A stretch of DNA of 64,000 bases from Aedoeadaptatus ivorii. GTDB lineage: Bacteria > Bacillota > Clostridia > Tissierellales > Peptoniphilaceae. The notes beneath the pieces were generated by a model that was not told where the DNA came from, did no database searches, and worked only from the letters and a program-made list of their open reading frames with translations. How positions within the stretch are numbered: position 1 is the stretch's first letter; each line of letters opens with the position of its first letter. Positions 28,003 to 38,572 of the stretch are shown in pieces. The translations under genes were made by a program, and so were the position numbers. The stretch is from assembly GCF_030815095.1 (NCBI RefSeq), contig NZ_JAUSWF010000006.1, forward strand, positions 62,001 through 126,000, read 5' to 3'.

Positions 28003-31000
28003 ATGGAAACATATCAAACTAAACAGCAGGCAGTACGACTTCTTGATGAAATGTTACAAGCAAACTTAGATGGATTTAAACCTTCAGGAAAAGACAATTT
28101 GATTGAAAAGGGTTTAGGCTCTATCCAAATCATGCAAATAGTTTCAGAGCTTAAAAAATTAGGGATAAAATTATCGTTTGCAAAACTAATGGAAAATCCT
28201 ACACTTGAAGATTGGATTAGACTTATTGAAAAAGCAAATATTAAAAATATTGATAAAAAGACTGAATCAAGAGAAAAGAATATTTCGGAAGAGTTCCCTT
28301 TAACGGATGTACAGTATGCTTATTTTGTAGGGAGAGAAGAAGATCAGGTTCTAGGTGGTGTTGGGTGTCACGCATACTTAGAAATTGATGGACAAGAGAT
28401 TGTAACAGATAAATTAACTGCTGCTTGGAACTGTTTACAAATGGAAAATCCAATGCTTAGAGCAAAATTTAACCGTAATGGTACTCAGCAAATTATGGAA
28501 GAACCATACTCAAAAGAAGTTAAAATTTTTAATTATACTTCACTATCTGAAGAAGATGCAGACATAAAATTATTGGAAATGAGAAAAGAAATGTCTCATA
28601 GAAAATTTGATATAGAAGTTGGAGAAGTAGCTAGCCTTAGCATTGCGTTACTAAAGGATAAAAAACATAGAATATTTTTAGATATTGATATTCTAGTTGC
28701 AGATATAATGAGCATAGGCATTATAATGAGTAGACTTGTAGAGCTGTACTGCGGAGAAGATAAAGTTTCAATAGATAGCAATTATACTTTTAAAAATTAT
28801 CTGGAGGAACGAAAAATAGATGACGAAATATACAAAAAAGATAAGGAATTCTGGAAGAAAAAAATTGAATCCAGTTTTCCTTTAGAGGCACCTAACTTAC
28901 CCATTAACAAAAAACCAGAAATGATTGAAAAAGTGGTTTTTTCAAGAAGAAAGAAAATTATTAGCAAAGAAAACTGGATTAAGATTAAAGAAAATGCATA
29001 TAAAAATAAAGTTACCCCATCAATGGTTCTGTTATCAGCATATTCAATGATTATTGAAAGATGGACAAATCAAGAAAAATTTGTGATCAATGTACCATTA
29101 TTCAATAGAGATGTAAATGATAATAGTGTTAAAAGAATGGTTGCAGATTTTACTAATCTTCTATTAGTTGAGTGTGAAAGAAAGAATGAAAAATTTTTAG
29201 ATAGAGTGAAAACTATATCTGGCACATTTTTAGAAAATGCCTCTCACAGCTCATACTCTGGAGTGCAGGTACAAAGAGATGTTTATAAAGAAGTTGGAAA
29301 AACTATCAATATTGCACCTGTGGTGTTTGCTTGTAATATAGATTATCCTTTAGAGACTCAGGAAACAAGAAAAATATTCGGGAAAATAAACTATATGGTA
29401 TCACAAACTCCACAAGTTTGGCTCGATTTTCAAACTTATTTAGTAGATGATGAGATTGTATTATGCTGGGATGTGGTTGATGAATTATATCCAGATGGAA
29501 TGATTGATGATATGTTCGACTCTTTATACACTTTATTACAATCATTAAGTGATAATGAAAATTGGTATAGATTGCCTGAAATTCTTCCGTTGAATCAGAT
29601 TGAAGATAGAGAAAAAGAATTAAAAAATATTTTGCCTTTGAGTTACCCTAAACAAACTCTCTATACAGAATTTCTTGATAGGATTAAAGTAAACCCGGAA
29701 AAAGTTGCTATTGTGGATGCACAATCCGGTATTGAATTAACTTATGGAGATTTATACAAAAAGGCGTTAATTATTGCAACAAATTTAATTTCTTTTGGAG
29801 TAAAAAAGAATGACTACGTGGGAATAACATTGCCAAGGGGATATAGTCAAATAGTTGGTATTTTAGGAATTTTATTTGCCGGCGCAGCATATGTTCCTAT
29901 CGGTATTAATCAACCCAACGAAAGAAGAAGGAAAATATATGAACAGATAGGAATAAAACATGTCTTATCCAATAAAAATACAATAAGGGATTTTAATTTA
30001 GATGATACAGATATCACATTTGTTGATATAGATCAATCAACTATTCAAAGTATAATTGAAAAACCTGTCAATATTAGTCCGTTTGATACAGCCTATGTAA
30101 TTATGACATCAGGAACGACGGGAATTCCTAAAGGTGTGGAAATTGCACACAATAGTGCTGTTAATACAATCAATGACTTAAATGAAAGATATGAAGTAAA
30201 TGCCAATGATAGCGTAATAATGGTATCAGCAATTGATTTTGATTTATCAGTTTATGATATTTTTGGAATATTATCGGCTGGAGGAACCATCATTACTTTA
30301 GATGATAATAATTTCAAAGATCCGGAACTTTGGTTAAAACTTATTGAAAAATATGAAGTAACAATGTGGAATTCGGTGCCAATTCTTTTTGATATGCTAG
30401 TAACTATGGCAGAGGGTAAAGATGTTTCTATTCCATTGAGATTAGTTTTTCTTTCTGGAGACTGGATTGCAACAACATTACCTAAAAGATTTTATAACAG
30501 AAGCAAAAATTCTCTTGTAGTTGGAATGGGAGGAGGAACAGAGGCTTCCATTTGGTCAAATTATATCAATGTTCCAAAGGAAATACCTAAAAATTGGATT
30601 TCTATTCCATATGGAAAAGCGTTAAAGAACCAAGTCTATAGAGTAGTTGATGGTTTAGGAAGAATATGTCCTAACTATGTTAAAGGAGAATTGTTAATTG
30701 GTGGGGTTGGTGTTGCAAAGGGATATAGGGGAGATAAGGAATTAACAGAAAAGAAATTTATAGAATCGGATGGAGTTAAATGGTATAGAACTGGAGATGC
30801 TGGAAGAACATGGAATGATGGAACTATTGAATTTTTAGGAAGGCTTGATAATCAGGTAAAAGTTAAAGGGCATCAAATAGAACTTGGAGAAATTGAAGAT
30901 GCTTTAATTGAAAATCCTAAAATTAATAAAGCTGTTGTTGATGTTATTAAGATAGGCACTAATAATCAATTGGTCGCATTTATTGAAAGTAATGAGAGTA

Positions 31001-34000
31001 AGGATTATACATTAACTAGATTAAGTAGTAATGAAAAAATAAATAAACTGAAATCTGAATACATTGATTATGATGAGTATCTAAATAGTGAAAATAATAT
31101 GGTTTTAGGTTTGATATTTTCTATTTTCATGGATTTGGGTATTAGTCAAGGAAAAAGGTATTCTTTTGATGAAATAATGAAATTTGGAGAAATAGATATA
31201 GGATACGAATTGCTCGTAAAAAGATGGCTATTATTATTGCAAGAGCATAGTATGATAAGTTTAGAAGATGGTATTTACTTATTTAAAAAAATAGATATAG
31301 CATTAGACACAACAGTCAACCTAGATAATTTCAAAAATAATGTGGTAGATATTATACAGGGTAAGAAACAAGCTATTGATGTGTTTTATGCTTCTGAATC
31401 TAAACTTAGTCCTTCCAGACTTTTGAAAAAACTGAAAAATTATAGAGAAAATATAAATGAACTTATTGAAACTATAAAAATGGTATTTGATAGCAAAAAT
31501 AAAAAGCTTAAGATTTTAGATATAGGTGGAAGAAACAGCGAATTAACAGAAGAGTTAATTATAAATTTTGAAGATAAAATCGAAAAATATGTTTATACGG
31601 ACAATTCACTATATTTTGCAAATGAGTTTGAAGGCATAAAAAATAAATATACTTGTTTTGAGTTTATAAAAATAAATTCTTCAAATAAATATTTAGAAAA
31701 CTTCAAAATGGAAAATTTTGATATTATCATATTATATAATTCGCTACATCGTTCTCAGAATATTTCAGATATGCTGCATGATATAAAAACCATATTAGCT
31801 CCTATGGGTGTTGTGATAGGAACTGAGATAAATGATAATTTATTATTGCCTGAAATCAGTGCCTCTATACTTGAACAAGGTTTTAGTGATTTTGACTTAT
31901 CAGAGCGAAATGGGAAAATTATTCCAAGCATAAAAAATATTCAAATGGCAAGTGAAAATTGTAAGTATAGAACCGCATATTTGTCTAATGATGCTGAAGT
32001 TAAAAAAACAGGAAAAATGATATATGTTCTTGGAAATAATAAAATTGAGGTTAAACAAGATGAATTAACTAAATTTTTAAAGAACAAGATTCCTGAATAT
32101 ATGATTCCATTTGAATTTGTAATAGTAGGAGAAATGCCTTTAAATAAAAATGGTAAAATTGACAGAAAAGAATTAAGGAAATTGATAGAAGGACATGATA
32201 ATCAAGATTCTGGTTATGATAGCAAAAGTATTGAAGGTAAAAATGAAACAGAAAAGTATGATGAAATTACAAGGAAATTAGTCAATATTTATAAAGAAAT
32301 TTTAAATGATATGAATGTATTATCGACTTCTAATTATTTTCAATTAGGAGGAGATTCTCTTACAGCGACGAAAATTGTTTCTGAAGTACAGAAAGAATTG
32401 TGTGTACAAATATCAATTGGAGACATCTTCAAATATCCTGTTTTGAGAGAACTTTCAGAGTATATTAAAAAAATTGACAAAAAGAGAAATTTATCATTTC
32501 AAAAAATTATACCTGATGTTGAAAATATAAATGAGCCATTTGCATTAACAGATGTACAATTCGCGTATTGGGCAGGAAGAAGTGGTGCTTATTCCTTGGG
32601 AGAAGTATCTTCTCATTGCTATTTTGAATTGGATTGTAAAAATATTGATATAAATAGAGTTCAAAAAGTAATCAACGATATGATTAGAGAACATCCTATG
32701 TTAAGATGTATAATTTTGAAAGATGGGAGACAACAAATATTAAAGAAGGTTCCTCCATTTATACTGGATATTAATAATTTATCTTGTTTTGAAGAAGATG
32801 ATATGGAAATAGCATTAAAAACAGTTAGAAAAAAAATGTCTCACGAAATAATAAAAATGGATCAATGGCCATTGTTTGACTTCAAAGTGAGTTTATTAAA
32901 AAACGATAATTTACGTATCCATGTAAGTTTCGATAACATTATTCTTGATGGATGGAGTATGTTTTATATTTTAAAGGAATTAAAAACAAGATATGAAGAT
33001 GAAAATTATCATTATATTATTCCAGAGTTATCATTTAGAGATTATGTAATAGCTATGGAAAAAGAGAAAGAATCTGATCAATATAGACAAGATAAGCAGT
33101 ATTGGATGGACAGATTAGATGAATTTTTAGATGCTCCAATTATAAAAGGAAGTATTTCTGAGGATAAAGTTGAAAATCAAATATTTTCGAGACGAGAAGC
33201 TTACGTTTCAGAAGATGGATGGAATAAAATAAGGAAAATTGCAAAAAGTTATGAAGTTACACCTGCGATTTTATTGATTACATTATTTTCGGATACATTG
33301 AGAGAGTATAGCTTAAACAAAGAATTTGTGCTTAATATTACACAATTCAATAGAAATGAAATTCATCCTGATATAAATAAAATTGTTGGAGATTTTACCA
33401 CATTGACATACCTTGAGGTCAAAAATAGTAATGAAGATATATTAGTAAATAGAGCTAGAATTTTACAAAAACAGTTATCTGACGACATGAATCATGGGTT
33501 ATATAGTGCAATTAAATTTAGCAGAGAGTTACGATTAAAACAGAAGAAAGAAAAAGGATCATTAATGCCAATTGTATTCACTAGTGGTATAGGATTATCT
33601 CAGGGTGGAAAAAATGATTGGTTAGGAAAAATCTCTTATAATATTTCGCAGACACCGCAAGTTTGGTTAGATCATCAAGTTATTGAAGATGATGGAAATC
33701 TAAAGATTATATGGGATTCAGTAGATGAAATTTTTGGTGTTGAATTACTTAATAATATGTTTTTGAACTATGTTAGAAGAATTGAGTATTTAGTTGGAAA
33801 TAAGATTCAATTTGCATTGTCTGATAGAAATTTTGTGGAAGATGAGACAAGTGATAAAGATGAAGAGACCGTTGAATTTAAAGAAAGCAGCAAAGTAATT
33901 TGTAATAATGATGAAAAATATAATAAAAATATATCTCAAAAACTACTTAAAATATGGGGAAAAATATTGGATAGTAGTGATATAGGTTTGCATGATGAAT

Positions 34001-34194
34001 TTTTTGCCTTGGGTGGAAATTCTTTGAATGCAGTTCAGATTGTTAATTTAATAAATGATGAATTTGGTATTAATTTACCTTTATTCGTTATTTTGGAAAA
34101 TTCGAATATTTATAAATTGAGTCAATATATCTTAGAAAAATTATCTGATGACAAAGTAAATGATGAACAAAATATAGATAAAGGATATTTTTAA
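28003..34194 (+). CDS. eqbE: HMWP2-like NRPS: ArCP-Cy-A(Cys)-MT/E-PCP-Cy-PCP
   Basis: 2063 residues, close to yersiniabactin HMWP2 and with the same order. ArCP with Ser40 (GLGSIQ); Cy1 with DxxxxDxxS at 229 (DILVADIMS); A domain from about 560 with TSGTTGIPKG near 705. The A pocket segments DFDLSVYDIFG, WNSVP, FLSGDW and GTEASIW match the known Cys code. A methyltransferase-like insert at about 1000-1340 has degenerate motif I (ILDIGGRNSELT), as in the embedded epimerase of HMWP2/PchE. The A domain then resumes to LNKNGKIDRKEL. PCP1 Ser1452, Cy2 with DNIILDGWS at 1644, PCP2 Ser2007. Only one A domain, so it presumably loads Cys on both PCPs. Predicted intermediate: aryl-thiazoline-thiazoline. 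Preceded by AAGGAGG. Confidence 0.93.
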   Translation: METYQTKQQAVRLLDEMLQANLDGFKPSGKDNLIEKGLGSIQIMQIVSELKKLGIKLSFAKLMENPTLEDWIRLIEKANIKNIDKKTESREKNISEEFPLTDVQYAYFVGREEDQVLGGVGCHAYLEIDGQEIVTDKLTAAWNCLQMENPMLRAKFNRNGTQQIMEEPYSKEVKIFNYTSLSEEDADIKLLEMRKEMSHRKFDIEVGEVASLSIALLKDKKHRIFLDIDILVADIMSIGIIMSRLVELYCGEDKVSIDSNYTFKNYLEERKIDDEIYKKDKEFWKKKIESSFPLEAPNLPINKKPEMIEKVVFSRRKKIISKENWIKIKENAYKNKVTPSMVLLSAYSMIIERWTNQEKFVINVPLFNRDVNDNSVKRMVADFTNLLLVECERKNEKFLDRVKTISGTFLENASHSSYSGVQVQRDVYKEVGKTINIAPVVFACNIDYPLETQETRKIFGKINYMVSQTPQVWLDFQTYLVDDEIVLCWDVVDELYPDGMIDDMFDSLYTLLQSLSDNENWYRLPEILPLNQIEDREKELKNILPLSYPKQTLYTEFLDRIKVNPEKVAIVDAQSGIELTYGDLYKKALIIATNLISFGVKKNDYVGITLPRGYSQIVGILGILFAGAAYVPIGINQPNERRRKIYEQIGIKHVLSNKNTIRDFNLDDTDITFVDIDQSTIQSIIEKPVNISPFDTAYVIMTSGTTGIPKGVEIAHNSAVNTINDLNERYEVNANDSVIMVSAIDFDLSVYDIFGILSAGGTIITLDDNNFKDPELWLKLIEKYEVTMWNSVPILFDMLVTMAEGKDVSIPLRLVFLSGDWIATTLPKRFYNRSKNSLVVGMGGGTEASIWSNYINVPKEIPKNWISIPYGKALKNQVYRVVDGLGRICPNYVKGELLIGGVGVAKGYRGDKELTEKKFIESDGVKWYRTGDAGRTWNDGTIEFLGRLDNQVKVKGHQIELGEIEDALIENPKINKAVVDVIKIGTNNQLVAFIESNESKDYTLTRLSSNEKINKLKSEYIDYDEYLNSENNMVLGLIFSIFMDLGISQGKRYSFDEIMKFGEIDIGYELLVKRWLLLLQEHSMISLEDGIYLFKKIDIALDTTVNLDNFKNNVVDIIQGKKQAIDVFYASESKLSPSRLLKKLKNYRENINELIETIKMVFDSKNKKLKILDIGGRNSELTEELIINFEDKIEKYVYTDNSLYFANEFEGIKNKYTCFEFIKINSSNKYLENFKMENFDIIILYNSLHRSQNISDMLHDIKTILAPMGVVIGTEINDNLLLPEISASILEQGFSDFDLSERNGKIIPSIKNIQMASENCKYRTAYLSNDAEVKKTGKMIYVLGNNKIEVKQDELTKFLKNKIPEYMIPFEFVIVGEMPLNKNGKIDRKELRKLIEGHDNQDSGYDSKSIEGKNETEKYDEITRKLVNIYKEILNDMNVLSTSNYFQLGGDSLTATKIVSEVQKELCVQISIGDIFKYPVLRELSEYIKKIDKKRNLSFQKIIPDVENINEPFALTDVQFAYWAGRSGAYSLGEVSSHCYFELDCKNIDINRVQKVINDMIREHPMLRCIILKDGRQQILKKVPPFILDINNLSCFEEDDMEIALKTVRKKMSHEIIKMDQWPLFDFKVSLLKNDNLRIHVSFDNIILDGWSMFYILKELKTRYEDENYHYIIPELSFRDYVIAMEKEKESDQYRQDKQYWMDRLDEFLDAPIIKGSISEDKVENQIFSRREAYVSEDGWNKIRKIAKSYEVTPAILLITLFSDTLREYSLNKEFVLNITQFNRNEIHPDINKIVGDFTTLTYLEVKNSNEDILVNRARILQKQLSDDMNHGLYSAIKFSRELRLKQKKEKGSLMPIVFTSGIGLSQGGKNDWLGKISYNISQTPQVWLDHQVIEDDGNLKIIWDSVDEIFGVELLNNMFLNYVRRIEYLVGNKIQFALSDRNFVEDETSDKDEETVEFKESSKVICNNDEKYNKNISQKLLKIWGKILDSSDIGLHDEFFALGGNSLNAVQIVNLINDEFGINLPLFVILENSNIYKLSQYILEKLSDDKVNDEQNIDKGYF

Positions 34195-34223
34195 AGATAT
34201 TTAACGGAAGGAGATGTAGAATA

Positions 34224-37200
34224 ATGAATATTAATACTTTGCTTTTGAAGTATCAAGAAAAAGGAATTCTTCTTTATGTCGAAAATGACAAATTATGTTA
34301 TGAATCACCTCAGAATGTAGTTGATGAAACTATTAAGGAAGAAATTAGAAAGTATAAAGAAGAAATTCTCGAGTATTTAATCCATGGTGGTAATAATCAG
34401 ATTATTAGTGATGAGAATAACAAGTATGAACCTTTTTCATTATCTAGTATCCAAAGTTCCTATATGCTTGGTAGTTCTCAAACATATGATTATGGAGGCA
34501 TGAATTGCAAAATTTATTCTGAATTTAAATACCCAAAGTTAGATTTAAATAAATTACAGTTGGCTTGGGAAAATGTAGTGAAAAACAATGATATGTTACA
34601 TGCAATGATGTTGAAAAATGGAACTCAAAAAATTTTAGATAATTGGGAAGTACCTAGAATTAAAGAATGGGATTTCAAAAACTGTACGTATGATGAAGTT
34701 CAGAAACATTTACTTGAAATTAGGGAAATTTTATTTAATAAAAAATACAGCGTTGAAACATGGCCTTTATTTGATATGGGGATTACTCAGACCTCAGATT
34801 CATCTATTTTACATTTTTCATTAGATATGATAATTGCCGATTTTGTAAGTATTAGCATAATAATGAATGAATTAGAATCATATTATTTTGAAGATTTTAA
34901 AAGTATTCAAAAAACACTTTCTTTTAGAGATGTGATAGTATTTAATGAAAATAGAAATAAATTTCCTAGTCATTTATCAAAAATGGAAAGAGATAGGAAA
35001 TATTGGACAGAACGTATTTCTCAAATGCCGGATGCACCTAAAATCCCCATGCGAAATAATAGAAGTGTTGAAACTAAGCAATTTAATTTGCTATTAGAAA
35101 ATAAAAAAATTGTTGAATTAGAAGAAGTTTGCAAAAAATATAGGATTAGTTTGTCAAGCTTGATTCTTGCAGTATATGTAGAAACTTTAAGCAGATGGTC
35201 TGGAAACAATCATTTTTGTGTGAATATAACACTTAATAAAAGAGATAAATTACACAGTGAAATTGATAGAATTGTTGGGGATTTTACGACAACCAATTTA
35301 CTGGAAGTACAACTTTTCAAAAAAAGCAGATTTATTGACAGAGCATTACAAATTCAAAATCAACTGTGGAGAGACATTGAGCATTCTACTTATTCGGGGG
35401 TTGATGTTATTAGACATTTATCAAAAGAAAAAAAGAGAAATATAGTTATGCCTTATGTATATACTAGTACTCTTGGGATTGAAAATAATGATAATATTAA
35501 TAAAATAACCAAGTATGGTAATCTAGAATATAAAATAAGTCAAACACCACAAGTGCTTATAGATTGCCAAGTTATGAGAGGTAATAATGGTATTTTTATA
35601 ACTTGGGATTATAAAGATGTTTTTCCTGAAAATATGATCAAAGATGCGTTTGAGTCATTTTCAACAGCTTTATTGGAAGGAGTCCAAAATAATTTATATG
35701 AAGAAAATGAAATAATAAAAATATCAAAAAAAACAAACAATATAAGAAGTATTGTTAATAATACTAGTAAAAATTTTGAGCCAAAAACTTTGATTGATGG
35801 ATTTTATAATAACGTAAGAGATTGCCCAAAATTAGAGGCTGTGAAATTTGAAGAGACTTCATATTCTTATGAGATTCTTGGGCGCTATGTAGCTACCATA
35901 CAATCAATTTTGAGATCTAAAGGGTGCATTAAAGGAGACATTGTAGCTATAGATTTGAAAAGGGGAGTATGGCAGATAGCAGCAACAATGGGGTGTTTGA
36001 TGAATGGTTTGATATATTTACCATTAGCACAAGATCAACCGATTGATAGAAAAAATAGAATTTTGAGTAGTTCAAAAGCTAAGTGTGTTATAACATCAAA
36101 TTCCAGTATTTATGAAGAGAATAGCAACTATTTGAATGAAATTAAAATACTGAATGTTGATTGTATTGACAAAATTGTTAATGAAGAATTAGAAATTAAC
36201 AATGTTGAACCGGATGATATTGCGTATGTAATATATACGTCAGGAAGTACTGGAGAACCTAAGGGTGTGATTATATCGCATAAAGCAGCTATGAATACAA
36301 TAACAGACATCATTGGGAAATTTAATATTACAAATAAAGATAAGGTGTTATGCCTTTCTAATTTAGCATTTGATTTATCTGTTTTTGACATATTTGGATT
36401 ACTGACAGTTGGGGGAACACTTATAATTCCACAAAATAATAAAGATTTAGTAGAGTGGCAAAAACTTATAGAAAGCGAAAAAATTACTATATGGAATACT
36501 GTACCAGCACAAATGGAAATGTTTGCGTCATATTTAAAAGCGGAACAATTAAAAGGTGCAGACTCATTAAGGCTAGTTATGCTGTCTGGAGATTGGATAC
36601 CTGTTAATTTACCTATCAGAATTAGAGAATTGTTTAAGAATACTGATATTGTAAGTTTGGGTGGAGCCACAGAAGCAAGTATATGGTCAATATTTCATAT
36701 AATAGATCCTACTCATAGATATGAAAAGAGTATTCCGTATGGAAAGCCATTATCAAACCAAGAATTTTACGTATTAGATAATGATTTAAATACATGTCCT
36801 GATTGGGTAGAAGGAAGACTGTATATTGCAGGAGAGGGATTGGCAAATGGATATCTAAACGATCCTAAATTATCGAGCGAAAAGTTTATCATGCATGAAA
36901 AACTTAAAAAGAGATTGTATGATACTGGTGATAATGGTCGATATCATCCTGATGGAACAATTGAATTTTTGGGCAGAGTCGATGGGCAAGTTAAAATAAG
37001 AGGTCATAGAGTAGAATTAGCAGAGTTAGAATCTGTAGCAAATTCTTTTCCTAAGGTGGATACTTCTGTGGCAATACTATCGAATAAAAATAAAAACTCA
37101 ATAATACTTTTTGTAAAAATAAGTAATACAATTCAGTCTGAAAAAAATGAAGATATAGAAAGTATATTAGAATCTGAATTAAAAGAATATTTAGGAATGA

Positions 37201-38555
37201 AACTGCCAAATTATATGATGCCGTCATATATAAAATTTATCTCTGAAATACCTTTAACTCAGAATTGTAAAATTGATAGAAATAAACTTGCTGATTTCTT
37301 TATAGAGGATTTTATAGAAGAATCATCTACATTGTCAGAAATGGAAAGAAGAATAAAAATTATATGGGAAAAAATATTGGACACTAGGAGAATAGAATTA
37401 GATGATAATTTCTATAATGTAGGAGGAGATTCTTTATTGGCAGCGAAAATTGTTGCTAGTATTAAAGAAGAATTTGATACAATAAAAAAATTGAATTGGG
37501 ATGAATTAATGGTTGCATTGATTGAAAAACCAACTATTAGAGAATTAAGTGATTATATTGAGAGGTTAGAAATGAGTAACGAAAGTAAAAATATTAATTA
37601 TGATTCTGAAAAAGTAGTAACAAATGATTTGAATAATTTAATTTTTTTAAGAAGTAACCCTGAAAGTGATACTACTAAGGTATTTGTTCACGATGGAAGC
37701 GGAACTTTAAATGCGTATAGTAACTTATTTCAACACTTGTCTAAAGTGAATGATAATGTGATTGGAATAATTTGTAATGATATGGAGCAATATTTAAGGA
37801 CAGAAGATAAAAAAGTTATTTCTCAATTAGGTCAGAAATATGCAGAGGAGATATATAATGCGAATGCGAAACTCAAAAAAATTGAACTGATAGGGTATTG
37901 CATAGGAGGCTTTATTTCGGTAGAAATGGCAAAAATTTTGGCGGAAAAAGGAGTGGAGATTGTATCTGTAACTTGTATAGATTCTATTCCAATGAATGTA
38001 GTTGCAGATAATGATATTTTGTTAGAAAAAGCATTTGGAATGACAATGGGTGCTGATGTCGGCAAATTAGGTTATTTTGATGATAATGTTATATATGATG
38101 CAATATTTCAATTAAAGGAAAAATATGGAGAAAAATTTAGTGATGATAGATACTTAGAATTAGGAGATTCATATCCAACTGTTAAAGAAGATTATATAAA
38201 ATTAAGTAAAATAAGTAAAACTGATCGTATAAGAAGAATATATGATTATATTTCTAAGAAAAATATAGAATTTGAAAAAAATGTAACAAAAGAGCAATTT
38301 GAAGGTGTTTTTGAATTATTTAAGAAAAGTTTTAGGGCAATTAAGTATTACGAGCCGGAAGTGTATTTTGGTAAAGTAAATTTGTTGTTATGCGATAATA
38401 CCCCGCTAGGTACAATGACTACTAGTAAACCAGATGTAATTGAGTATTGGAACAAGTTCTTGGTAGGAGATTTAGAGAAAAAAGATATTTTGGGTACTCA
38501 TGTCGATTGTTTAACAGAAGAATACTATGAAAGTGTTTTGAGAGGACTATTTTAA
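34224..38555 (+). CDS. NRPS: docking-Cy-A(Cys)-PCP-TE
   Basis: 1443 residues. Residues 1-57 look like a TubC-type N-terminal docking domain. Cy has DMIIADFVS at 201 and SQTPQVLIDCQ. The A domain is at about 525-1025 with TSGSTGEPKG; its pocket segments AFDLSVFDIFG, WNTVP, MLSGDW and ATEASIW fit Cys (Tyr to Phe relative to the usual code). Its A10 motif is NCKID rather than NGKID. PCP Ser1070 (GGDSLLA). The TE domain has GYCIGG, placing Cys1226 where most have Ser, and a downstream His in GTHVDCL. It would add and cyclise a third Cys and release the product. No PKS module exists, unlike yersiniabactin. Ribosome site GGAAGGAGATG. Confidence 0.92.
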   Translation: MNINTLLLKYQEKGILLYVENDKLCYESPQNVVDETIKEEIRKYKEEILEYLIHGGNNQIISDENNKYEPFSLSSIQSSYMLGSSQTYDYGGMNCKIYSEFKYPKLDLNKLQLAWENVVKNNDMLHAMMLKNGTQKILDNWEVPRIKEWDFKNCTYDEVQKHLLEIREILFNKKYSVETWPLFDMGITQTSDSSILHFSLDMIIADFVSISIIMNELESYYFEDFKSIQKTLSFRDVIVFNENRNKFPSHLSKMERDRKYWTERISQMPDAPKIPMRNNRSVETKQFNLLLENKKIVELEEVCKKYRISLSSLILAVYVETLSRWSGNNHFCVNITLNKRDKLHSEIDRIVGDFTTTNLLEVQLFKKSRFIDRALQIQNQLWRDIEHSTYSGVDVIRHLSKEKKRNIVMPYVYTSTLGIENNDNINKITKYGNLEYKISQTPQVLIDCQVMRGNNGIFITWDYKDVFPENMIKDAFESFSTALLEGVQNNLYEENEIIKISKKTNNIRSIVNNTSKNFEPKTLIDGFYNNVRDCPKLEAVKFEETSYSYEILGRYVATIQSILRSKGCIKGDIVAIDLKRGVWQIAATMGCLMNGLIYLPLAQDQPIDRKNRILSSSKAKCVITSNSSIYEENSNYLNEIKILNVDCIDKIVNEELEINNVEPDDIAYVIYTSGSTGEPKGVIISHKAAMNTITDIIGKFNITNKDKVLCLSNLAFDLSVFDIFGLLTVGGTLIIPQNNKDLVEWQKLIESEKITIWNTVPAQMEMFASYLKAEQLKGADSLRLVMLSGDWIPVNLPIRIRELFKNTDIVSLGGATEASIWSIFHIIDPTHRYEKSIPYGKPLSNQEFYVLDNDLNTCPDWVEGRLYIAGEGLANGYLNDPKLSSEKFIMHEKLKKRLYDTGDNGRYHPDGTIEFLGRVDGQVKIRGHRVELAELESVANSFPKVDTSVAILSNKNKNSIILFVKISNTIQSEKNEDIESILESELKEYLGMKLPNYMMPSYIKFISEIPLTQNCKIDRNKLADFFIEDFIEESSTLSEMERRIKIIWEKILDTRRIELDDNFYNVGGDSLLAAKIVASIKEEFDTIKKLNWDELMVALIEKPTIRELSDYIERLEMSNESKNINYDSEKVVTNDLNNLIFLRSNPESDTTKVFVHDGSGTLNAYSNLFQHLSKVNDNVIGIICNDMEQYLRTEDKKVISQLGQKYAEEIYNANAKLKKIELIGYCIGGFISVEMAKILAEKGVEIVSVTCIDSIPMNVVADNDILLEKAFGMTMGADVGKLGYFDDNVIYDAIFQLKEKYGEKFSDDRYLELGDSYPTVKEDYIKLSKISKTDRIRRIYDYISKKNIEFEKNVTKEQFEGVFELFKKSFRAIKYYEPEVYFGKVNLLLCDNTPLGTMTTSKPDVIEYWNKFLVGDLEKKDILGTHVDCLTEEYYESVLRGLF

Positions 38556-38572
38556 GCAAAAAGGTAAAAACT

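Noticed and set aside
36128..36670. 180-residue open frame on the minus strand
   Set aside because: It is antisense to the A domain of the second NRPS and shows no recognisable family or ribosome site.
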